The position numbers were made by a program, and so were the translations under genes. DNA of 64,000 nucleotides from Setaria digitata (taxonomy: Eukaryota; Nematoda; Chromadorea; Rhabditida; Setariidae): positions 496,001 through 560,000 of the forward strand of contig RCAB01000005.1 in NCBI GenBank assembly GCA_003640385.1. Reading direction: 5' to 3'. Position 1 is the stretch's first letter. Each line of letters opens with the position of its first letter. Positions 27,117 through 39,362 of this stretch are shown in pieces. The notes below the pieces were generated by a model. It saw only the letters and a program-made list of their open reading frames with translations, searched no databases and had not been told where the DNA came from.

Positions 27117-30100
27117 TATATATATATATATATAAATCTTGCGGCGATGATTTAGGTGTCTGATAAGTTTCTCTTTTCCCGGAAAGAATGAGTGAGATCC
27201 ATGTAAGAAAGTATAGAGGCTGACAGCAAAATGGTCTGGGCCCCCATTTATTTCGAATCTGTTGCCTTAAGCAATCTATTGCTTTAATTTTTTAGTTATT
27301 CCGTCGTGCAGTGCCATATTTGCTTCATACAGCAGGACTTCTTATTACTAAAATTGGAATGGAAGACTATGACAATATCAGTGAAAGAGCATTATTTCAA
27401 TTGTCGCAGTTAATATCACGTGACGAGTGTCCACTTTCGTCTTTACACCTCGTGCAGCTTTGTATTCTTTTTCTTTACGCTGTTCACAGTTTAACTTTGA
27501 AAGGTAAGTTTCTTAAGGCAAAATGTCTGGAGTTTTTTGAGACTTTGGGGATTCGAAAAGCAATAAACTTTTCTTGAAACTGGCTCTCGGTCCTCCTACA
27601 CTTTTAACAGCTCGTTTTTTTTTTTAAGACAGTGAACCAGGGACTTGCTCTTTGCAACAACAACAAGCAGTACAGATGGTGTTAAGCTTATTTGGAGTAA
27701 TCTTAAGACCAGTATATGATCAGCGACCGGATCTGTCACGCATTTTAAATGGTTCTTTGCCTATCCCGCCAAAGGTTTTTATTTTATGAGATTATCTTAA
27801 CAATAATAACTGTTTATTAGAATCTTTTACTGGTTAACCGTTTCTCTATTTTAGAGTTATACTACTTACAGATGCGTCGAGTGATGCCAGCCGTTTTCGT
27901 TATTTCTGAATGGCTGTCGATGCCATCAGTAAATCGTCTATATAGGAGCATGCCGTCATTAGAGTCTATTGAAACTTCACTTATACAAGTTGACACCTGG
28001 AAATTACTTGCCGACATTGCAAATACTTTGGTGATTGCTGAATCTAAAGGAATTTTGTCTAGGAGTGTTGCACAGTCTGATAGTTAGTTACTTTTTTTAT
28101 TCTGTTGCACTATAAAAATGAAGGATGAAAACTGATGATTTCTTTCTGCTTCCATATTTTCAGTTTTCATATGGGTCAAAGCTTGGATTGTTGATTCTTT
28201 GCTCACTAACTTACTTTCTTTTAGTAAAATCGAAAGAATATATAGAAATTGTCCTTCCGGAATCGGTTTTTTTGGCATCTTTTATTGATGTCTTTACGGT
28301 ACTGCCGAAGTCATTACGAATGATATTTTTAGCGAACATCGATCTTCGTGATAATGTGAGTGCAACTTATAGTTTAAAAATGTTGTGACTTCATTTTTCG
28401 AATTAACAAATCATAAATAGATAGTTTCAATATCTCATTCTTATCAAATCTACATGAAATTTACTTTATTTAAATTTCTTAAAGGTGTTGATCCACCTTT
28501 AGGAATTTGAGATAATATATTGGTCTTACTTTAATTATCTAAACTGATATAAATGTTCGTATTCCAGTCACTGATTTTGGCATTGCATGCTCGTTTATCG
28601 TCTCTTCTATCGGCAGCAGAATATTTGGATGGTTCAGAATTGCCGTGCTTTGGATTTGATGAACACTTGCGCTGTTTTGCTGCAACACGCTGCTCGTCGC
28701 CCATAACCGTTCAGAATGTGGAAATAAAAGAGCGTAATGCTGATTTTGATCAATATTTTGATAACTCAGAGCTTAAGCATGAAACAGTGGGACAAGATTT
28801 AGTAAGTCTGTAAATCTTCTTTACCATGTCTTTTATTCATTTTGTTAATGAAAAGCTTTTGCTATTATCTTTCATTCGTTTGATGTGGAAAAAGATATAT
28901 TTCGCTTTTTTTCGAGAAGTAAATATTTTTTTTTATCGGCGTTGTCTCATTTTTTATTGTTTCATTTTATTTTCAGAGTCATTTTTCCGACGAACATAAA
29001 CATTACAGACAAAGGGTTCGAGAAAATCAAGTAAAACAGGCACGTTTATATTCAGTTTTTTTTTTTTTTTCTATGTAATGCAGAACAAATACACAAACAT
29101 CCCGTACTTTACTTCATTAACGTTCAGATGTTGACTTCACATTTGTTATAACATTTTTAACTTTATCTAGTTCTTTAACTTATCAATTAATCTCAGTAAA
29201 AGAAAGAAGATGGCTAGCCTTTTAAAGAACCACTAAACAAGATTGTAATGCATAGTTATTTCAAATTTGAAATTCAATTTGTAATTTTAAGGAGCTTCTG
29301 GAACGTGAAACGAAAGGCAATCGGATAATTATTGAAGTTCGTCCAAACTATCTGGTGCCTGATACAAATACTTTTATCGATCATTTGACATCTATTAAAA
29401 AGATTGTTGAAAGTCACCGATTCACTGTATTGGTACCAACAACGGGTATTTTTTAAAAATCTTTGTGTCTCAAAAGCAAAGTTTTCATTTAATTTTCCAA
29501 ATTTCGCTTATATTTTTATTTGTAGACAAGAAAAAGCATGATTTTGAAAATTTCAGTTTTCTCAGAATTAGAAAGCCTTTCAAGACTGGCACCTTCATCA
29601 CTATCTACTGTTGGAGGACAAGAGGATTTTCAAGATTATTGGGTTGGTGAACGAGCGAAAGAAGCAGTTGCCTATCTGAAAGATTTGATTGGCAAACAAG
29701 TTCCTCAAGTTTACACAATTACTAGCAAAGGAAATCTGTTAACTTCACTCATGTTTGCTACCGAAGAAACCAGTATTTCGGGAGAGCTGAAAGTCTGAAT
29801 CTTTCATTTTGTTTTATTTTGGAAAATACTTAATGACAGTTGAGGAAGGAGAGAATATTTCTTGCCAAAAATTTTTGCATAGATGTAAGAAATGAAATAC
29901 CGAAAGAAGCTATGTTAAGATTTCATTGTCAGTTTAATAATTTTTCTTTTGAAAGTTTCTCGTTTCAAAGAACAGTCATTGAAGTGAAATCTTAATTTTG
30001 GAATTTAGGCAATTTATTGCGATTATGAAGATGAAAAGAGTAAAATTTTAGGCAGTGAATGATGATTTTATTCTCGCCAGTTGTGTGAACTTTGCGAAAA

Positions 30101-30297
30101 CTCGATCTAAGCCTCCAAACGCTACGGCAGGAGCACACTCAGTGCAAGTATGTACAGTGGATATAGAACGGCCAGCAAGACTATATCGAAGTGTTGTTTT
30201 ATTAACTGAAGACCGTGCACTGAATATCAAAGCTATATGCGAAAATATACCGTGTAGGACAGTGCCAAGTTTTATAAAATGGGCAGCTCTTAAATAG
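15911..30297 (+). CDS. smg-6: SMG-6 nonsense-mediated mRNA decay endonuclease (EST1A/SMG6)
   Basis: 28 exons, all in phase, give 1488 residues: 15911-16085, 17123-17334, 17788-17940, 18361-18525, 19120-19308, 19792-19857, 20390-20470, 20663-20891, 21000-21185, 21294-21390, 21566-21655, 21860-22023, 22154-22346, 22673-22862, 23451-23612, 24012-24112, 24346-24424, 25890-26000, 26528-26722, 27296-27503, 27629-27774, 27872-28082, 28225-28355, 28568-28801, 28977-29039, 29292-29445, 29557-29792, 30052-30297. Residues 1-600 are Ser/Asn/Arg-rich and apparently disordered, with an early KIRPTMQLYCPR motif resembling SMG6 N-terminal motifs. A 14-3-3-like/EST1 helical region runs from about 605 to 1250 (LWKQCFYTSIEALR, GNGRSYNQLALLAVYE). 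A PIN nuclease domain follows, with acidic residues VPDTN (D1301), FSELESL (E1332), VNDD (1411-1412) and LLTEDR (D1461), matching the human catalytic set. The protein should cut mRNAs near premature stops. Length is close to human SMG6 (1419). Confidence 0.93.
20892..20999 (+). other. Stop-free 108-nt intron of smg-6
   Basis: The intron between exons 8 and 9 is a multiple of three and has no stop in the reading frame. If retained it would add 36 residues, many of them hydrophobic (MLSLLLSVFLKLNFFFV). Its splice sites are good (GTAATG and TTTTTGTAG), so removal is the default expectation. Confidence 0.6.
26662..26682. repeat. Inverted repeat arm in smg-6 exon 19
   Basis: These 21 nt of coding sequence (within DYANIADH) are a perfect reverse complement of 26783-26803 in the following intron. 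The spacer is 100 nt and contains the exon's 5' splice site at 26723. Confidence 0.9.
26783..26803. repeat. Inverted repeat arm in the intron after smg-6 exon 19
   Basis: The perfect 21-nt partner of 26662-26682. It lies just before the AT microsatellite. Confidence 0.9.
26838..27136. repeat. AT-dinucleotide microsatellite in a smg-6 intron
   Basis: About 300 nt made almost wholly of TA/AT alternation with small A and T interruptions, between smg-6 exons 19 and 20. The exact length in an assembly is likely to be unreliable. Confidence 0.9.
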
Positions 30298-32338
30298 AAT
30301 TTTTGTATGTCATTTACAATTTGTTTTTTCCATCATCTAGCTAGGAGTGGTAGGTTGTTTTTTTTTTTTTAAAGACTATTCAAAACTACCAATCAGCTAC
30401 AACAAAGATTTGACCAGAAAATTTTACCGGATCTGCCGAATCGATTTAAGTTATTTAGTTTCGGAACATATTTAGTTTTGCAGATTGTCACCTACGGTTG
30501 CTAATATTTTGGAAGACATATATGCTCTTTTTTCATTCCTTAAATTATTTTTAAGCAAAAATTTATATTTCTATTCCTTCTCTGTTACTTGCCGATGCTC
30601 TCCTTTATTATGAATTGTTTATTCTAAGTTTAAATTTTTTCTCTATTTTTTATTTTAAAGAGAAGTATTTCATGCTACTTTTTTTTTTCATTTCATGCCG
30701 TTTTTGTGTTTGTTAATGCTTAATGTTTATTACCATTTAACATAAATTAGTGGAACATTTTTTCTTCGAGTAATTTCGGATAGAGATTTTGGGACTTGTT
30801 TTCATTGTAACAGATATCAAGTCCCTAATCTTTTGCTTCTCAGGTGCATTCAGAGATTCTAGGAAAATGTTCTTTTAATCTTTTTGTCCAAAAGAATTTT
30901 TACTACCATTAGTTTCGGAGGAAAAATGTGTTTTTTTATCTTAACTTTTTGCCAGTAAGTGTTGATTTATTCAGAAGCAAAAAGTCTATGAATATTTTAT
31001 GAATACATATATAAGATATAGTTATATTATTTATGGAATATTTAGGCTAAATTTTTGTGCAGTGTCTTTTGGTGTTTCCAAATACTATGTTTCGTAAGCT
31101 CAGGTATTTAAGAAAGGAAGGTAAAGAAGGCGTAATTAAATATAAAGAGTGTGTACAGTCTATTTGATGAATCCAGATTTTCGGTCACTTGTTTTTACTC
31201 ATTACTTCTGGTGTATTATAAGTGGAGTGGAAGCAAATAAAGCTGACAGATCGGTTTCGGAATCTTTTACCATAAGAGGTGAAGTTTAGTAAATCTGCAT
31301 GCATACAGTTCTGTGCGATATCATCTACTAACAGATTTCGAGGTTCTGTGGTATCATATATTTTGGCGGTGGGAATATTCGGAAATTCCGTTATGAGCAT
31401 CCAAGTGCATAACGTTGCTTTAGTTGATTTGTTTATATGATTTCTTAAGTTTGATACCGAGGATTCCTTTGGAGAATGTAAATTTTTCTGTATTTCTGCA
31501 TAAGTTATGTTCTGTAATTTTTTAAAAGATCCCGTTAACCCTTATCTTTGTTTAAGGAACAATTATGAAAGAAAAGGTTTAGAGTATTCATTCATTTCTT
31601 GGTGTATTTTTTATCCGCATATTGACGAAATGCTCTCTAGTCTTAATGCTTCATATTGAATGAATGCTTACGCTTGAAAGAAAGGGGCTTGTGGGTGCTC
31701 TAATTTTTGTTGTTTAACGGTTCTTACAATAATCAGGTTTTCGGAAGATATGATTGCTTTTGGTTCTCTGAATAATTTTTTTAATGATATTCTAACTCGT
31801 TCAGGCATAAAAATGATTTCTCTTAATTGTATATTGTTCTTGGTGACCTCATAGATAGAAAATGTAAGTAAATAAATGCATTCTCATAAAGTTGTCTGCC
31901 CACTCCATTTTCATGTTTGCTGATCCTTAAGATCTTTCAGACTCGGTATTCGATCGGTACTTGTGAGGAATTCACCTACTCTGAAAGAGACTTTAAAAGC
32001 GTGAAAGAAGCAGTTGGGAGGTGACGATACAATGAAGAAATAGTTTGTTGCATACCTTGCGATATATGAAAGGTACCTATGGGAACTTGCGAAGCTAATG
32101 AGCTGGCTAAACGGGTTATGTGACTAATCTTCGTAAAATTTATGAAGATCTACACTCATATTGCTTTCCTACTGCCTACTATAACAAGGAAATAGAAATC
32201 CTCAAATATCTCTGCAGGTTCCCCGTATTTTAAAAATTTGGACTGAACTTATTCCAGCACAACTTATTAGTTGCAGAGAAGTTTCTCTGCTCGTCTAGTT
32301 CTTCTCACTGAGCCATTTAGTGTAGTCAGCCGAAGAAA

Positions 32339-33090
32339 CTACAACATGCTTTCAGCAGGTGATTGGGGAGAGCTCCCATGATGATGTATAGATCCAACGC
32401 ATACGGGAAATAGTGATGATTGATTCCCCGACTGATGGAGTTGAAATAACATATTCACTCCCGTGTGTTTTCCTGATGTCTCGTTCGGTGGGAGGTAGTA
32501 CAGGTTTAGTGGTTCTGTCGGGAGACAATCTTTGGTCGGTGCAGGACGGGGAGGAGGTTTGTCATCTATAGGCACTGATTGGATTTAGGATATTTCTCCT
32601 CCCTCGTAGTCAGTGGTGATGTGAAGTTGTCTTCCTGAGGTTGATTAGGTGTTGTTTGGCGGCAAGCAGAGGACTCATTCATATCGATTGCAGTGAGCTT
32701 CTTCAGTTTCCTATAGTTGTCTGCTAGGCATTTCTCCTAGTTGTTCCGGGAGCTTTTGTCACCAGTGTTTTAGCGCAAGGAACTGGACGGCGCGGAGAAA
32801 TGCCTGTTTATTCAGTGATATAAGAAGAGGACGAAATGCTGAAGCTCGCTGTACCGGGATGCTCTGCTAGGATTCAGGCGCACTAGGGAAAGATTTGCTG
32901 AGCGCGGTTCGTCCCTCTTGGCATTGCATACCTGCCACTGTCTGCTTGAATCATCCATAGAAAGCACTCACTCCACTTTCGTCTGCAAGGGAATGCTTCC
33001 TGGTCATATGCAGACATTCCCTGACAAGGTAGCCTTTTTGTCCTGCAGCTTCCTTCCTCATTTTTTTAGCTGCACTCATCTAACGAAGTG
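32339..33090 (-). pseudogene. Degenerate minus-strand coding relic, possibly a retroelement fragment
   Basis: Several minus-strand frames in this less AT-rich stretch look protein-coding but are interrupted by stops and frame changes. They include a Pro-rich frame ending at 32339 (PIDDKPPPRPAPTKD), a frame around 32680-32740 (ADNYRKLKKLTAIDMNE), a frame around 32762-32815 (LRAVQFLALKHW), one near 32838-32857 containing RYSELQ, and one near 33040-33090 with a lysine-rich start. The broken frames in consistent order suggest a mutated gene, and the composition recalls BEL/Pao-type polyproteins, but I cannot name a diagnostic motif. A real minus-strand gene with small introns is the alternative. 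Confidence 0.3.
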
Positions 33091-34632
33091 TTTTTCTTCT
33101 CAGTGCCTGTCACATGTCAGTTCCTCGTTAAATCCGTCTCACAGTGTTTAAAAGTGAGAAAGATCTGAGTTCAGGACGAAAAGGAAGCATGATATGTTGA
33201 GACACGGTAATACTGTCCGATAAGTGATTTCCTACCGTCGTATCGTCTCTGGGACGTACGGCCAAAGAAATATGCAGTGCTCGTATGTCACTCCTTCAGT
33301 TACATAGCGATCCGTCAGCACGATCAAGGCATAGATGAAATTCGAAGTTCAAGACTATTTCGAGTCACGCTCATTCGACCCATGTTGTTTAATAAGTGCT
33401 TTTTGAGGGTGGACTCTGATGGTCTCGCGGCAAGGTGAAAATTGGTTGCTTGTGGTTCCTGGAATTTCATGCAATTGAAAGTTTTCTACACACAAATATG
33501 TTGAGCCTGAAACCAGTGGAAAGTATGCTTGAATAGTTAAACTCAGGGAGAACGAATTAGATCGATAGTTGTTGTCATACGTTCACTTATCGTCTTGCAT
33601 TTCTGTCAAAAATAACTGACTTAGAATTATGAGGAAGACATAATTACAGTTTAATCCACTTTTTTGGGAATTATTTTCCATTTCACTCCTCCTATATTTT
33701 GTTATTGATTTTTACAGTTGTTTATTAGAGAGAAATTCATCACTTATAGACTTTTTTAAAAGTGGACACTGCAGCAACTAGTGATTGTTGCGTTAATCTT
33801 ATTTCTTGCAAAATGAGTGAGTATATCCATCATCCCGTGTGTTGCGAAGGTATAAAATGAAATGAATTGTCGTTTAGGAAGTTTGAATACGCTACGTTAT
33901 TCAGTTAGTTATCGAGGAATAATCAGATTTTTATCCTTAACAGATGGAGATTATTTTTTCATTCTTCGGCTTTTACGGAATAATGATATTTTACAGTGTG
34001 AAAAAACATTTGCAGTGTGCAAAGTGCTGTTGGTTGTAGGTAGAGTTATTAACACAGGTTTGGATTACGTTCAGATGTGATATCAGAATGTTCCTCGGTC
34101 CCTTGAAGCAGTTTTTCATGTTGACGACTCCGGAAGTCATTATTGAAGTGCTAAGAGGTTACCTTCAGTAACTTTACAACAATTATTTTCTGTTGCAATA
34201 TTTAATGCTTCTTCCATTACATTACATTATATCATGTCACCGAGCGGTCTCTGTGCATTATAATACTGGTTATGAGTCACGGGTTCACATTTCATTCGTC
34301 CAAAAAAAAAAAAAAAATTAAAACTAATTTAAAGATTAAAATTAAATTAATTTTGATTATTATCATATACAGATACAGTAGAGGCGTGCAAATAAATCTG
34401 GATTTAGCTACTCATAGTAAATGCTGTGGAGGTGCTACTTTTAAGTCAAGCATGTAAAATAATGATAAGTAATTTGAATTTGAATGGACTTGATGAATAG
34501 ATCAAGTAAGTGTTGAAATTTTATTTCTTTGATAAAAGAGGTGAAGCTCTGTTTTCTGATTAGTATTAGAGCAGGAAGTGATAACTGTGAGCGAGCAGAT
34601 GAATGAGTGAACGGGAAGAAGTGGAAGAAGGC

Positions 34633-34674
34633 GTTAATTATCGGTTAGCATGGATGCATCAACCGATAATTAAC
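34633..34674. repeat. Perfect 14-bp inverted repeat (hairpin), intergenic
   Basis: GTTAATTATCGGTT and its exact reverse complement flank a 14-nt loop that itself contains GCATGGATGC. Function unknown. Confidence 0.85.
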
Positions 34675-34836
34675 TACTCTTTGTGATTCCCTTTAATGCC
34701 AAAGTCGTTAATCAGTAGGAAAGTTTGCATTCCCTTTGACATTTCATCTCGACAGCTAAGAAACACCTGTTCAGCGAGACCAGTGCTTCCTACCTCTCCA
34801 TTACTTAGTTTTCTGCTTGCTGGGACAAAGGTTATA

Positions 34837-34908
34837 CGACACACACACACTCTCGTACACACACACTCGCACACATGTATACATACACAGACACACGCAC
34901 GCACATAT
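34837..34908. repeat. CA-rich imperfect microsatellite
   Basis: About 70 nt of ACACAC runs broken by CTCGT, CTCGC and ATGTATACAT units. It creates spurious open frames on both strands. Confidence 0.85.
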
Positions 34909-36790
34909 TATAGAGACACCTTTACTAACGTGATGTATTCCATTGTGAAGCGTGTCTCTTCAGCCATACCAGCACCATAACTATGTTTTGTTGTGAGCTT
35001 CCCAACCGCCACTCAGTATATCAGTTGTTTTTTGACGACAGTGGAAGGGTGATAAGACAACGACGACATTCACGGAGGTTACTGGTTCGTCTACATTTCA
35101 GTGTTGAAATATTCCTCCTCATTTCTTCGTGATCTCGTTCGCGTAAGACCTTTTATTTCGGGTCCTTATTGCCAACTGTTTTTCACTTCGCAATACTTCT
35201 ACCCATTCCTTCCCATCTCGATTCCCATTGCTAGTTCATTGATGACATTTTCAGAGACGGCAAATAGCATTGTGATATCGCTTAGGAGAGTTGTTGCTAA
35301 CTGCGCTATTGTCCCTTGTTGTCATTTCCTACATTCCGTTCTCCTCAGCAGATGCTGCGGTTTCAGTACTAGGAGTTCATTCCCGTGCTAGTTGTTCTTT
35401 GTCAGATATTTAGGGAGATCTTTTGTGTCAGCAGTTACTCACAAAGACCCTTGTTTCTTACTTGTCTCAAGTTACTCAAATATATCTAGAGAAGAATATA
35501 AGTACGAAAAATAAGCAGCACTAATCTCGTTTTCTTTAGTTATACCCCTTCTAGGGCATTTCAATTCATCAAATAAGAAATATGATGCTGCTGTTCCTGT
35601 TTCCTAAAAGCCTCTCGATTTAGTTTCAGCAAAGGAAGATATACTCACTTTTTCTGTTTGTTTATTCGAATTTATAATTTTAAAGGATTCAAGAGAAGGA
35701 ACTAAGTATCGGTGAAACTACTTTCACTTTGTCCTTGAATTTTTCATTTGCCCTTCTGCCCCTAAAGTTTTGCTATTCAGTTTATTTCGACTGAGAAAGG
35801 AAGGCGACTTATTTAGATCACTTAACTAACTAGAACTGTTCCACTTCTCGTTTTTGTTCCGAACGACAGCTGAATAGTTATGTGCTGATTAATTGAACTG
35901 CTCAGATGCTCGTGCATCAAGTTGTTTCAGTCATTGGTTGGTTCAAAATGCAGTTCATCTCTTAGTTATTAAGCAAAAAGGTATTGGTTATTATTATTCA
36001 ATTTTAATCGAAAGTGAGGAAGTCTTTGAATCTTAAAACATTATAAATTTTTTCTCTATCGACGGCTCAAAAATCGTCCAGTTCATGCACTTCCGATCTT
36101 CCTTCACTGATTGTTGTTTGGATAAACCGAGGTAGATTCATTTTTTAAGTACTGGCAACGATTTTATCGGAAGTTTTTTTTATCATAGAACAAGCTCAAC
36201 ATATATCAGATCAGTCGCATCCTGTAATGATTATGACGCTTTCGATGTACGTCATAGTATATTTGTTACATCACAATTTTTCTAAGTTGCATTCTCTTTC
36301 GTTATCGTAAGTTCGGTTAGTACCTCACTCATACATGTTTTCTAAATAACTTGTAACTTAGTCACCTACTTTCCAAATTTTAATTTGCTCCTTCCAAGCC
36401 TATTATTAATGTGAATTATTTTACTTTTTTTGTTAACTTCGCTCTTCTACTCGTCCTCACGCATTTATGTACCGTGAACCTAATTTTTAAAATTAATGGT
36501 AAAATGAGAGGTTTCTGAGTACATAATGGTAAAGATATCTACAAACCCCCTATGGACGAATTACCGATTTCAAGAGGACTTAAAGATATTAGCGAGATTT
36601 TGTCATTCAAAAAATAGAAGCGATTTCTAGTCCACAAAATTATATCCTTCTTGTACTTCCTTTAGTCTCATTCTCCCTGACAAGAGGGGAGAGTAGTATG
36701 ATGTGGATCCTTTTTTTTAATATTGCCATCTAGCAGGTGGCTAAATATTTATACCTATAATATTTGTGGACTACATTATTTTGTTTATTT

Positions 36791-36814
36791 GCATAGAAAT
36801 AAATATTTCTATGC
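36791..36814. repeat. Short palindrome
   Basis: GCATAGAAATA, a 2-nt spacer and TATTTCTATGC form a perfect 11-bp inverted repeat in the intergenic region. Confidence 0.8.
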
Positions 36815-39362
36815 ATAAACATTCATTTCTGTACAAGTAAGCATGTTTCTAGACATGACTGTTACATAAAGGAATGACGCAGAAAGTTATAATGTTTTTA
36901 ACTATTCATTTCACGTATTCTTAGATGAACAGTCAGACTTCTCCGGTGGAGGAAGAAAGTCTTGTCTGTTGAACCCAGTTTACCTGATAACTTCAATAGC
37001 AACAAGACAGATATACCCATGGTTGCTTCGGGAATATTGTGTTTTTTCGCTTTTTTCATTTTGCAACTTCTGTTTGTCGCTGATCTTTGATCATCTGCAA
37101 AACGCAGACCGCATCAGATCAGTTTTGCTGGATATAGCAGTTTTTGAAACTCATCAAAATGTGGTTTTCGGAAGATTTTATAGTGAAATTATTGAATTTT
37201 ACAGAAGGTGCTCGGCACTTTCGTTATCTTCGTAATTATCGCATTTGTCGTTTTCGTGCAGTTAGAAATCCGTAATAGAGGGGACAGTCTGGCTACAAAC
37301 TGTATAAGCAGAATTCATTGCCATTACTTTCGATGAGCCAGGAAGATAAGAAGCAATGAACTGAGTAAAAGGGTTAATTGAGGAGGCAGAGAAGAGTCTG
37401 AGATGGTGTAAACCTGAAGTAATGTTTGATCGGCAGCACTTAGACTCTACTTTATATGGCTCTTTTTCACCCGAACAGTTTAGCAAAAAGATACATTTTA
37501 AACATTTGGCTATGCTGCTTTGATCGTCGTTCTTTAATTGCAGCGAAGTGTAAGAGGTACGTCATTCGAAGCATTTACGGAAATTTTCGGTGCCTAAAAT
37601 TTAACTTTCTAATTTCAGAATTCCAGCAACTCATTTCTTTCGTTCTTTCCACTTCTTTCGAACTGCGTTCAATGATTCATTCATTTCATGCAGTGTATAC
37701 ATTCGTATAAACAGGTGAGGAATCAAAAAGTTACACATCGTAGTTGAATTAATGTGAAAGTCAAATTAATGTTTTCATTTGCACTGCTTACTTCGATCAG
37801 TTCTTTCCCTTTCCTCATTTCCATCCATTCCATCCCAGCCATCCGTCTATCCACTGGATCCATCTGTCCTTCTCTTGTCCAGTCTCTGTTACGATGCTCA
37901 ATGAAGTGTCTTTCGTTATCGCTTCCGTGGGGACATCTATCTTCTAGCTGTTATCGCTAGAGCCATATTTTCATTCCTCCGTAAATTTTTGAAAAATATC
38001 TTATATTAGAGAATTAGCATAATGTGTCGTCACACTTAGTCGTCCTGCTATCTTTCGCTCGTGCTGTCCAACGGAATGTCTATGAACTAAATGAATACAG
38101 TCTCTTCTCTTCCGCTCTTTCTGTTTACATGTCAAACTTCCGGAGCGCAACTTCAACAGTTTTGGAAATTTCAGATCTGAGAGGGCGCTATTGATTTGGA
38201 AGGATTACAACCTCTCGACAACACTTACAGTAGCTCTTCCTCCCTATTTTTGCTATCGATTTACGGTGGAGAAAAGAGGCTGTTTGATTGTCTTCCTTTC
38301 TACTCTCAGTGTCTTCACGTCGCTCTTACTTACGTGAGTGACATGGTCTACATTAATACGTATGAATGTTCAAGTTTCGAATGCGAGTTTTGATTATTTC
38401 GATACATTATTAATCAGTTCTCCGTATTCTCATCAACATTTCGAGAAAGCACGTGTAGGTGCGATATTCTCATCATATTATTTCATTGTGATATTGTCAC
38501 ATCGCATCATACTGTTTCACCGATAGTTCTCTGTTTTGCTCTTAATTAACAGGGCTTCGAATGTCTGATGTCTACACTTTCATATTGGCAACTCCAGTTT
38601 TAGTATTACGTCATTTGTTGATGGCATAATAATAGGAAGACATTCCAGTTAGGAAAGACTGGAAAGTTAACTCATATGAAAACTGTTTCCCAGGAAGTCA
38701 TGAAATTCTTGTCTTCATTACTCTATCTCGGGAATTCTCGGAATTCTTCATCGTACTGGATGGATTACACTTTATTGTAGATTAAGTATTTCGAACCCGA
38801 GAGAGAGAGTTGCCCATTATTATCGGAGCAGAATGTAACGATCGATCCATTTCAAGTATAAATTAATTCCTGAAAACACTGCTAGGCGAAATCGTCTGAG
38901 GTATTGCCACTAGTTGAATTGACTGTTTAAACTCTCTTATTTTTCACTCTGTTAGGCTAGCATTGAAGCGATTTGCATATTGCTTTCGCGCACTGCTTTT
39001 GTGTGGTCTTTGTTAAAGCAGTAGAAATTTCGCTAACCCTAAGGGAAGGTTAACCTTAGAATAAATCACTTTTGTTATACTAATTCCAAGTCTGGCAGTC
39101 TGCGCTGTGGTTTGTCTTCCTTCTTTCCCACTTCTGACTCCTTTCATTCCACTCACTCCAGCGTTTACACGTCGATCACACCTCACAGAAGGCTTTATAT
39201 CTTGTTAATAGCGTTGTTAACGACATACAGATATGCAAACATAACAGTTGGTGAAGTGCAATTGCTTGAATTTCTCTTTAGTTGCGAATAAGCTGTTGCG
39301 CATTTGAATCCTTTTTTCTCTTTTATTTATTGTCTCATTGATTCGATTCGTCGGCGGTGCTT

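Larger units (their letters stand above)
30298..39362. other. 9-kb region between smg-6 and pde-2 without an intact gene
   Basis: The first part is the smg-6 3'UTR and flank; the first AATAAA I noted is at 31236-31241. A decayed minus-strand coding relic lies at about 32339-33090. A perfect hairpin (34633-34674) and a CA-rich microsatellite (34837-34908) follow. From about 35.1 to 39.2 kb the plus strand is pyrimidine-rich, for example CT-rich at 37795-37890. Upstream exons or promoters of pde-2 could be here, but none is supported. Open frames such as 33862-34080 and 36969-37235 lack homology and phase partners. Confidence 0.5.

Noticed and set aside
26838..27136. AT repeat as a possible origin or regulatory element
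   Set aside because: Simple dinucleotide repeats of this kind are common in intron DNA; nothing beyond the repeat supports a function.
34674..34980. Open frames on both strands rich in His/Thr or Cys/Val
   Set aside because: They are produced by the CA microsatellite.
36969..37235. 88-residue + strand frame in the 9-kb gap
   Set aside because: Looks superficially protein-like but has no recognised domain and no convincing splice context or start; likely chance.
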